Part shown: positions 15,607 through 21,690 of the stretch, piece after piece
Numbering within the stretch: position 1 is the stretch's first letter
How the letters are laid out: each line of letters opens with the position of its first letter
Assembly (NCBI GenBank): GCA_946623195.1
Contig: CAMOQW010000022.1
Span: 1 to 21,690 of the forward strand
Source: an uncultured Prevotella sp.
GTDB lineage: Bacteria > Bacteroidota > Bacteroidia > Bacteroidales > Bacteroidaceae
Reading direction: 5' to 3'
Length of the DNA: 21,690 bases
Translations under genes and position numbers: made by a program
The notes under the pieces: model-generated
What the model was told of the DNA's origin: nothing
Databases searched by the model: none
The model's input: the letters and a program-made list of their open reading frames with translations, nothing else

Positions 15607-17114
15607 TAGACTTCATCATCTTCATCGTCTTTACGTTAGGTGTTGTGGTGTTCGGCTGTTCCTTCTTCAAGAAGGGCAGCAGTGCCGACGAGTTTACCTC
15701 GGCGGGACACAGCATCCCCGGGTGGGTAGTGGGCATGAGCATCTTCGCCACCTACGTCAGCAGCATTTCCTACATCGGTTATCCCGGCAAGGCATTCGCT
15801 GCCGACTGGAATGCCTTTGTCTTCTCGCTGTCCATCCCCATTGCCAGCTATTTCGCCGCCAAGTATTTCGTACCGTTCTACCGTCATAGCGGTTCCGTGT
15901 CGGCCTATACATTCTTGGAGGAGAAGTTCGGAGCATGGGCCCGGCTCTATGCGTCGGCCTGCTATCTGCTCACACAGATAGCCCGCATGGGCAGCATCCT
16001 CTATCTGCTGGCCGTGCCAATGTATATCCTGATGGGATGGAACCTCCATGTAGTCATCATTGCCACGTCGATAGGTATCATCATCTACTCCATGATGGGT
16101 GGACTGAAGGCCGTCATCTGGGCCGATGCCATCCAGGGTATCATTCTGATTGGCGGAGCCCTTCTATGCCTGGCCATCCTGATGTTTTCCATGCCTGAAG
16201 GTCCCATGCAGACCTTTGAGCTGGCAGCCAACTCACCCATGGGAAACAAGTTCTCGCTCGGCGAGTTCACCAGCGACCTCACCACGTCGACCTTCTGGGT
16301 ATGCCTCATCTACGGCATCTTCATCAACCTGCAGAACTATGGCATCGACCAGAACTACGTACAGCGCTACCACGCCGCCAAGACCGACAAAGACGCTAAG
16401 TTCTCTGCCCTGTTCGGAGGCTATCTCTTCATCCCCGTCTCGGCCCTGTTTTTTCTCATTGGTACTGCCCTCTACGCCTATTACGAGGCCGGCGTGGCAA
16501 CACTGCCTGCCGACATTGCCGCAAAACCCGACTACGTGTTCCCCTACTTCATCGTCAACGGACTACCCGTCGGACTGCGCGGCCTGCTGATAGCCTCCAT
16601 CTTTGCCGCTGGCATGAGCACGGTGTCAACCAGCGTCACCTCAGCCGCCACCATCATACTGACCGACTACGTGAGGCCCTTCTTCCTGAAGGCACGGGCA
16701 GAGATAGACCATCTGTGCCACCACGACCCGCAAGCCCACCACCGCCACCAAAAGTTAGAATTGGCCGTGGTGCGCCTTAGCAGTTTCGCTGTTGGCATCT
16801 TGGGAGCCATCGTAGCCATCGCCATGCTCAGCGTGGAGAGCATCATCGATGCCTGGTGGACGCTGTCGAGCATCTTCTCAGGCGGTATGCTCGGACTGTT
16901 CCTGTTAGGCTGTATTCCACAGCGCATCAACCGCTGGGCCGCCCTGGCGGGGTGCATCTGCGGCGTGGCCGTCATTGCCTGGATTTCGCTGGCCGACCTA
17001 TGGAGCCTGCCCGGTGTCCACCTGCATTCCTACTTGGCCATTGTGCTGGGCACCATGACCATCTTCCTGGTCGGCTTCCTGCTGACATTCCTGCTGAAGG
17101 GAGGCCGGCAATAA
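15597..17114 (+). CDS. Sodium:solute symporter (SSS family), likely sugar-acid importer
   Basis: This is a 505-residue inner-membrane Na+ symporter with about 13 hydrophobic segments. SSS features include ADEFTSAGHSIPGW (~30-43), the TYVSSISYIGYPG segment in TM2 and GGLKAVIWADAIQGI in the middle. AAGMSTVSTSVTSAATII carries the Ser/Thr-rich segment tied to Na+ binding in this family. A His-rich cytoplasmic loop (HLCHHDPQAHHRHQ) lies near residue 370. The start overlaps the aldolase gene by 10 nt, so the two are probably translated together. The family moves sialic acid, sugars and other small solutes. I infer a 2-keto-3-deoxy acid or other product of the neighbouring hydrolases. Confidence 0.88.
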   Translation: MHLIDFIIFIVFTLGVVVFGCSFFKKGSSADEFTSAGHSIPGWVVGMSIFATYVSSISYIGYPGKAFAADWNAFVFSLSIPIASYFAAKYFVPFYRHSGSVSAYTFLEEKFGAWARLYASACYLLTQIARMGSILYLLAVPMYILMGWNLHVVIIATSIGIIIYSMMGGLKAVIWADAIQGIILIGGALLCLAILMFSMPEGPMQTFELAANSPMGNKFSLGEFTSDLTTSTFWVCLIYGIFINLQNYGIDQNYVQRYHAAKTDKDAKFSALFGGYLFIPVSALFFLIGTALYAYYEAGVATLPADIAAKPDYVFPYFIVNGLPVGLRGLLIASIFAAGMSTVSTSVTSAATIILTDYVRPFFLKARAEIDHLCHHDPQAHHRHQKLELAVVRLSSFAVGILGAIVAIAMLSVESIIDAWWTLSSIFSGGMLGLFLLGCIPQRINRWAALAGCICGVAVIAWISLADLWSLPGVHLHSYLAIVLGTMTIFLVGFLLTFLLKGGRQ

Positions 17115-17136
17115 AGACCATGTATCAAGGCATCGG

Positions 17137-17176
17137 CCTTGGCAGGCAAGCGCTCTGTTAGCGCAGCCTGCCAAGG
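17137..17176. terminator. Hairpin at the convergent gene junction
   Basis: An 11-bp stem (17137-17147 with 17166-17176) is stacked, across small bulges, on a 5-bp stem (17150-17154 with 17160-17164) with a 5-nt loop. It overlaps the stop codon and last codons of the minus-strand GH78-sialidase gene. It sits 22 nt past the symporter stop. Neither side has a strong T-run, so its role as a bidirectional terminator is likely but not certain. Confidence 0.6.
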
Positions 17177-20100
17177 TCGATTTCTTTAAAGGCCACCCGC
17201 AGGCGGCGCCAGGTATAGACGCAGTACAGATGTCCGTTGTTCCCCTGAATGATGCTGGGGTAGGAGTACTGGCTGATGGGTGAGTCTTCCAGTGTCAGGG
17301 CGTGGCGCCAATGAGTGCCGTCGTCGCTGATGGCTATTGAGAGCGGTGTGCGCACGCCTTTCTTGGTAGCGGGCAGCGTCTCGAAGTTGTTGTAGATAAG
17401 CACATGGCGACCGTCGTTGAGGGTGACGGCATCGGTGCCCGACTGGTTGTTGGGAACATCGAGCAGAGTAACATCAGTCCAGGTGTCGCCATCGTCGGAG
17501 GAGAACGAGGTGCCTATCTTACCGTTGCGGGTACGCATCAGCACCTGCAGACGACCGTCCTTCAGTTTGAGGATAGAGGGCTGTATGCAGTCAATGGGGT
17601 GGCGACCGTCGGCAGCAGCAGTGCCACCGGCATCGGGAGCTTCGATGTCCTCCTTCTTGTCTGGCGAAGAAGCATCGGGCACAGCAGACTTCATGTCTTC
17701 CGTACGCATGGCGAGAGTGGCCTTGACCGGACCGACGTATTTCCACTGCTTGCGGGCAATGTCGTAAATCTCCATGTGGAACTTCCAACCGTTGTCCTCC
17801 GTGCTCGACGGACAGAGCAGGCGGCCATTGATAATTTCAGGTTTGTTCTTGACGGGGCCCAGGAAGCCCTTGGGCAGCGGCTCCTTGTCGCTCCATGTCT
17901 TGCCGCCGTCCTTCGACTTGCAGAGCCAACCCGTCCAATCGCTGACCTTCAGGCCAATCTTGAAGAAAAGCCACAGCTCGCCATTAGGCATCTCTGTGAC
18001 GACTGGATTCCAGCAGGCCTTGCGGCGGTGGCTGGCAGAGGCTGTGCCCCGACATACGGGACCCTCCGTGGCGGGGGTGCTCTCAGGGGTAATACCGGCA
18101 ATCTCCGCATATTCCGTACCCAGTTTAAAGACACCGTCGGCAGCCAGAATGGGCTGGCTCCATGTGTCGGAACCCTTCTTCTTGATGCTCACCCAGATGC
18201 AGACGTCAGGGTTGCGCTCGTGCTTGCCACCGAAGTAGGTGCAGACGAGGTCGCCCTTTCGAGTTTCTACGATGCTGGCCGAGTGGCACTGAGGGAAGGA
18301 TGCATGGGTATAGAGGAATTCATCCTTCACGATGGCGGCATTGGCCGTGGGCATGTCGCAGGAGAAGTCGTAGCTGCCTGAACCAATGGTTTTTACCATT
18401 CCGTCGGGCAGATAGACGTCGGCAGTCGTGTTGCAGGGGATGAGAACGTGCCAGTCGATGTGTCGCTGCACCTTCTTCCATTCGCTATGGACATCACCGT
18501 AGGGGGAATGGAAAGTGGCCTTGGCGCCTTCACAGCCCTGAATGTCGAAGGCGGGTTTCAGTACGATGTGCTTATAGGCAATGGAAGTCACTCCTTGGGA
18601 GGGGTTGGGGAGGTTGATGCCGCCAAGATACTGATAGCACCAGGTCAGCAGGTCGCCCAGGAGCATCACGTGGTTGCCGCTGTTCATCTTAGGACTGGCC
18701 TTGTCGCCATTCCATAGTTCCCAGGTAGTGGTGGCGCCGTTCTCGGCCATATATCCCCAGGAGGGATAGCTCTTCTGAGTGGCTATCATGTAGGCGATGT
18801 CGCTGAAACCGTTATCGCTGAGGCCGCGCAGCAGCCATGAAATGCCGATGACGCCGCACGGCACGTGGGCATTGTTCTTCAGGATGATGTTCTCCACCAC
18901 ATTCTTTGTCACCTCCTGGCGGCAGTCATCGGGTACGATGCCGAACGAGAGTGCCAGCAGGTTGGCAGTGGCGGTGTTGTTGCCGTAAAAGACACTGTCG
19001 GGATAGAGCACATGACCCGGGCGAAACGACGTGCCCCTTTTTACGGTCAGGAAGTGGCGGTTGAAACTGGCGGTCATCTGCTCGCGCAGAGGCTTCCAGT
19101 GGTCGGCCTCGCAGCCCCATTGTTCCATGAGCTGCATGGTACGGATGATGTAGGCCGTGGAGATGAGCGATACGTCAGTCTTACGTGCGGGGTCCTGCGA
19201 GTGGATGAGTTCCAGCGACTCGGGTGGTACACACCAGTCGCCGTACTTGCCGCAGTGGACGATGCCATCCTTGCTGTACTCGTCGATGATGTGGTGCACC
19301 CACTTCTTAATGTAGGGATAGGAGCGGTCAATGGCCTCACGGTTGCCGAACTGCCGCCACAGCATGTCGCAGCCGAAGGGCAAGGCGGCAGCCCAGGTGA
19401 CATCGTCGGAGTAGTAGTTCCAGAAGGCCGGCGCCACATCGGGTATGCAGCCATCCGTGCGTTGGGCCTCGCAGATGTCGCGCATCCACTTGGTGTAGAG
19501 GCGTTCGTTCTGGGCCACGAAGCTCTCGCCAAGACTTCCCATCGTTCGGTCGCCCAGCCATGGCTGACGTTCGTCGCGCTGCGGACAGTCCACAGGCATG
19601 CCCTTGTAGTTGGCGGCAATGCCGTGACAGGCATTCTCCACCACCTTATTTAATATAGTATCGCTACTGATGAAGCTCTTCCTAAAGACGGCAATGCCGT
19701 CGTACACCTCCTCAGCCACTATCTGTCTGGCATCGAGGTCCCGGATGCCCGATACCTCCACATAGCGGAAACCGTGGTAGACAAAAGTAGGACGCCAGGC
19801 TCGGTCGTGGTCCCACTCTTTGGCAACAGGCTCCTGCCCGTTGCATACGTAGGCATCAGTAGAGCGTGCGTTACGCAGGTTCTCCGTATAGAGCGTGCCG
19901 TCAGCGTTCAGCCTCTCGGCATAGCGCACACGGATGGTGTCGCCAGCTTTGCCGTATGGCATCAGCGACACCCATCCCGCCATGTTCTGGCCGAAGTCGA
20001 TGACGTAAGTGTCAGCCTGGCCTGTCAGCGGCTTCGTCGGCCGATGAATGGCCTGTACCGTCATACCTGGCGTCATCTGACTACGCAGATAAGCCTGTGG

Positions 20101-21117
20101 AATATCCGTGCGCTCGGCCTTCATCCATTGGCTGTCATCATAGCCCACCTCCGCCCATCCCGTCAGTTCCATACGGGCATCGTACTCCTCGCCGTCGTAT
20201 TCATTATTGCTGCGAATCGGTCCGCTGGCCGTTACCTTCCAACCCTTGTCATCGGTCTGCAGGCACTGGGTGGTGCCGTCATCATACTCCACGATGACGT
20301 TGATGCGGCATTTAGGCAGACCGAACGTGTGTATCTTGTATGGTTTGTGCTGCTGCATGGGGAAGTAGCGGCCGTTGCCGAGGACAATGCCGAGACAGAC
20401 AGACTCTCCCCTTACCCCTCCCTGTGAGGAAGGGGAGTTGTTAGTAAGATCGTTGGTAATGTCGTAGGCGTTATAATAGATGGTCTTGCGGTAGTCGCTG
20501 GGAACGGGTGTCAGCACGTCGTGGCCGATGCGCTGGCCGTTGACGTAGAACTCATAGAGACCCAGACCGGCCACGAAAGCCGTGGCGCGCTTGATAGTCT
20601 TCTGCTTAAGTTCAAACTCCTTCCTCAGATATCGGGCGGCCAGACGTGTGTGGAAACCGCGCTCCTCGCCGGGCTGCAGGCTCTCCAATCCTATCCAGTA
20701 CCCCTTCCATTTCGACTCGTTCAGCAGTCCGATGCTGAAGTGCGCCTCATCACTCCATGCCGATTCTCCGGCGGTAGTCCACACCTTCACCTTCCAAGTG
20801 CAGGCCGTATTGCTCATCAGCGGTTTACCGGCATAGCGTATCCACAACTGCTGGTCGCTCTCCACGCGGCCCGTATTCCACACCTCACCCTTGTCATCGC
20901 TGACGATAAGCTGATAGGCCGTCTGGAGAACATTCTGTTTGTCACTGCCTATTTGCCACGAGAAGCGCGGCTCGGCAGTATCGATGCCCAACGGATTGTC
21001 AAGGTTTTCCACGCGAAGGCAGCCCACACTGACATCAGTCTTTGCCTCCTTCTTTTTTGCCGCCGATGTCGTCAACGACAACACACCCAGCAGTAAGATG
21101 ATAAGCAGTCTATTCAT
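17158..21117 (-). CDS. GH78 alpha-L-rhamnosidase fused to a sialidase-like (GH33-type) domain
   Basis: This is a 1319-residue exported enzyme (signal 1-~19, TSAA-K). Residues ~28-905 are a GH78 rhamnosidase: an Ig-like start (RVENLDNPLGIDTAEPRFSW), beta domains, then the (alpha/alpha)6 barrel. The barrel has DCPQRDERQPWLGD (510-523, acid region Asp515/Glu516) and WELWNGD (likely base Glu800). Residues ~930-1319 are a sialidase-fold propeller with Asp boxes SKDGGKTW (1068-1075), SSDDGDTW and SDDGTHW. RG-II side chain C is Rha-alpha-1,5-Kdo, and Kdo resembles sialic acid. One chain with both activities would remove it whole. This is inference. The gene overlaps the apiosidase gene by 8 nt. Two palindromic repeats lie within the GH78 part, and the propeller has two extra loops. 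Confidence 0.88.
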   Translation of the reverse strand: MNRLLIILLLGVLSLTTSAAKKKEAKTDVSVGCLRVENLDNPLGIDTAEPRFSWQIGSDKQNVLQTAYQLIVSDDKGEVWNTGRVESDQQLWIRYAGKPLMSNTACTWKVKVWTTAGESAWSDEAHFSIGLLNESKWKGYWIGLESLQPGEERGFHTRLAARYLRKEFELKQKTIKRATAFVAGLGLYEFYVNGQRIGHDVLTPVPSDYRKTIYYNAYDITNDLTNNSPSSQGGVRGESVCLGIVLGNGRYFPMQQHKPYKIHTFGLPKCRINVIVEYDDGTTQCLQTDDKGWKVTASGPIRSNNEYDGEEYDARMELTGWAEVGYDDSQWMKAERTDIPQAYLRSQMTPGMTVQAIHRPTKPLTGQADTYVIDFGQNMAGWVSLMPYGKAGDTIRVRYAERLNADGTLYTENLRNARSTDAYVCNGQEPVAKEWDHDRAWRPTFVYHGFRYVEVSGIRDLDARQIVAEEVYDGIAVFRKSFISSDTILNKVVENACHGIAANYKGMPVDCPQRDERQPWLGDRTMGSLGESFVAQNERLYTKWMRDICEAQRTDGCIPDVAPAFWNYYSDDVTWAAALPFGCDMLWRQFGNREAIDRSYPYIKKWVHHIIDEYSKDGIVHCGKYGDWCVPPESLELIHSQDPARKTDVSLISTAYIIRTMQLMEQWGCEADHWKPLREQMTASFNRHFLTVKRGTSFRPGHVLYPDSVFYGNNTATANLLALSFGIVPDDCRQEVTKNVVENIILKNNAHVPCGVIGISWLLRGLSDNGFSDIAYMIATQKSYPSWGYMAENGATTTWELWNGDKASPKMNSGNHVMLLGDLLTWCYQYLGGINLPNPSQGVTSIAYKHIVLKPAFDIQGCEGAKATFHSPYGDVHSEWKKVQRHIDWHVLIPCNTTADVYLPDGMVKTIGSGSYDFSCDMPTANAAIVKDEFLYTHASFPQCHSASIVETRKGDLVCTYFGGKHERNPDVCIWVSIKKKGSDTWSQPILAADGVFKLGTEYAEIAGITPESTPATEGPVCRGTASASHRRKACWNPVVTEMPNGELWLFFKIGLKVSDWTGWLCKSKDGGKTWSDKEPLPKGFLGPVKNKPEIINGRLLCPSSTEDNGWKFHMEIYDIARKQWKYVGPVKATLAMRTEDMKSAVPDASSPDKKEDIEAPDAGGTAAADGRHPIDCIQPSILKLKDGRLQVLMRTRNGKIGTSFSSDDGDTWTDVTLLDVPNNQSGTDAVTLNDGRHVLIYNNFETLPATKKGVRTPLSIAISDDGTHWRHALTLEDSPISQYSYPSIIQGNNGHLYCVYTWRRLRVAFKEIDLGRLR
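18591..18615 (-). repeat. GGAG-type palindromic element inside the GH78 domain (copy 1)
   Basis: CTCCTTGGGAG at 18591-18601 is followed by a G-rich stretch (to 18615). On the coding strand it is read as L-P-N-P-S-Q-G-V, in a loop after the CYQYLGGI segment of the barrel. The 11-nt core is identical to the reverse complement of the purL element at 2518-2528, and both genes read part of it as S-Q-G. Confidence 0.65.
20406..20437 (-). repeat. GGAG-type palindromic element inside the GH78 domain (copy 2)
   Basis: An 8-bp inverted repeat, CTCCCCTT (20406-20413) with AAGGGGAG (20430-20437), encloses a 4-bp inner stem (CCTC/GAGG). It is translated on the minus strand as S-P-S-S-Q-G-G-V-R-G-E between YDITNDLTNN and VCLGIVLGNG, two segments that normally join through a short loop. 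Peptides of the form SPSSQGG are, as I recall, common where Bacteroidales repeats invade genes. Confidence 0.75.
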
Positions 21118-21690
21118 TCAAGTCTCTCTCTTTAGCCTTGTAACCGTCGGGCGACAGCTCAGTCTGGTCTTTCTTCAGATAGTCCTTGCTGCTGTCTATG
21201 GCAATAAGCACGCCGTCCTCCACGCGGGCCGACTGCGGATGATAGCGGAAGGTGAGCACCTTCGAGTCGTATTCGCCGAGGTATTTCAGCTTGCCCGTAG
21301 CCGCCGTCATCCACCACACGTTCTTCTTCGTGCCACTGATCTTGGTCAGGTCAAGCTTCATGTTGTTGTTATTGTAGTTATAAACCAAGAGATAGTCGGA
21401 GCCCCGTGTGGCTATCAGTCGATTGTATTTCTCGCCATTGTCCTGGATAATGCTCTGGTCGGCCACGCGCTCAAAATAGGGGAACGACAGGATGAGCCGC
21501 TTCAGATATTGCATCTGCGAGAAACCAGGGTCGTGCAGCGCCTGGTACCAGGTCTTCACGTCGCCGGCATCGCCATAGCTCGTCGGGTAGCCCGGCTTCA
21601 GCATCTGCATGATGGCGTTGTGGCCGTAGGTATGCCCGCAGCTGCCGGCAAACACGCTCCAGTAGGCATAGCGGCGCACGTCGTAGTCCT
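21110..21690 (-). CDS. Apiosidase-type glycoside hydrolase, GH140 (C-terminal part)
   Basis: The visible 3' part of a larger gene enters from the right edge and no start is in view. The segment VRRYAYWSVFAGSCGHTYGHNAIMQM is the end of a DUF4038-type TIM barrel. The final ~90 residues (from about NGEKYNRLIATRG onward) match the small beta domain called putative collagen-binding in these proteins. Characterised GH140 enzymes remove the apiose that links RG-II side chains to the backbone. The GTG at 21679 is an internal Val codon, since the family sequence continues upstream through DYD. Its stop overlaps the GH78-sialidase start by 8 nt, so the two are one operon and its promoter lies outside the window. 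Confidence 0.85.
   Translation of the reverse strand, partial: DYDVRRYAYWSVFAGSCGHTYGHNAIMQMLKPGYPTSYGDAGDVKTWYQALHDPGFSQMQYLKRLILSFPYFERVADQSIIQDNGEKYNRLIATRGSDYLLVYNYNNNNMKLDLTKISGTKKNVWWMTAATGKLKYLGEYDSKVLTFRYHPQSARVEDGVLIAIDSSKDYLKKDQTELSPDGYKAKERDLNE

Noticed and set aside
14668..17114. A sialic acid utilisation operon (NanA aldolase, NanT-like symporter, sialidases)
   Set aside because: Individually the families fit, but there is no NanE, NanK or N-acetylglucosamine enzyme nearby. The neighbours are rhamnosidases, an apiosidase and a GH43, which point to pectin. I keep it as the main alternative for the aldolase.
21340..21385. The Asn run (NYNNNN) in the apiosidase as a repeat element
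   Set aside because: It is only a few AAC codons in a row, lies in a beta domain where Asn turns are common, and has no matching copy elsewhere in the window.
8036..21690. SusC/SusD-type glycan importer or hybrid two-component regulator
   Set aside because: I looked for these as expected partners of a polysaccharide locus. No gene in the window has TonB-dependent receptor, SusD or regulator features, so any such genes must lie beyond the right edge or elsewhere.

Overview
The window looks like a chromosomal contig end from a Bacteroidales bacterium, most likely Prevotella or a relative. The evidence is the promoter grammar (TTTG ... TAnnTTTG elements), scarce Shine-Dalgarno sites, a single-chain PurL of the Bacteroidales type, and a cluster of pectin-degrading glycoside hydrolases. 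The first bases are the 5' end of a 16S rRNA gene on the minus strand, so the sequence probably starts where an assembly broke in an rRNA operon.

Layout. Positions 1-309 hold the 16S 5' end, its leader with a boxA-like element, and its promoter. Positions 340-1255 hold an OmpA-like lipoprotein gene and its terminator (minus). Positions 1433-6394 hold purL and a two-gene chromate-type transporter pair (plus). Positions 6395-6655 are an intergenic region with a 22-nt tandem repeat, a long hairpin and a terminator. Positions 6656-7042 encode a secreted FMN-binding protein (minus), divergent from a lipoprotein alpha/beta hydrolase (7095-7982, plus). From 8036 a plus-strand operon encodes a three-part glycoside hydrolase (GH43 + sialidase-like propeller + alpha/alpha-barrel), a GH78 rhamnosidase, a DapA/NanA-family aldolase and an SSS-family Na+ symporter. 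The four genes overlap or nearly touch. Converging on them from the right are a GH78-sialidase fusion and the C-terminal part of a GH140-type apiosidase, which runs off the window.

Taken together, positions 8036-21690 read as part of a system for dismantling rhamnogalacturonan-II (RG-II). An apiosidase would release apiose-linked side chains. A rhamnosidase fused to a sialidase-like domain suits the Rha-Kdo side chain C. The three-part enzyme resembles the enzymes described for the Araf-Dha side chain D. The aldolase and symporter are good candidates for uptake and cleavage of the released 2-keto-3-deoxy sugar acids (Kdo, Dha) to pyruvate. No SusC/SusD pair or regulator lies inside the window.

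The second theme is short repeat elements lying in frame inside protein-coding genes. purL carries at least four: two 9-nt minisatellites with the same consensus, one GGAG-type palindrome and one 7-nt repeat ending in ATTTGCTACCGC. The tail of that last element recurs at the purL 3' end. The GH78-sialidase gene carries two palindromes and the GH43 domain carries another 7-nt repeat. The 7-nt arrays are notable because any unit gain or loss that is not a multiple of three shifts the reading frame.
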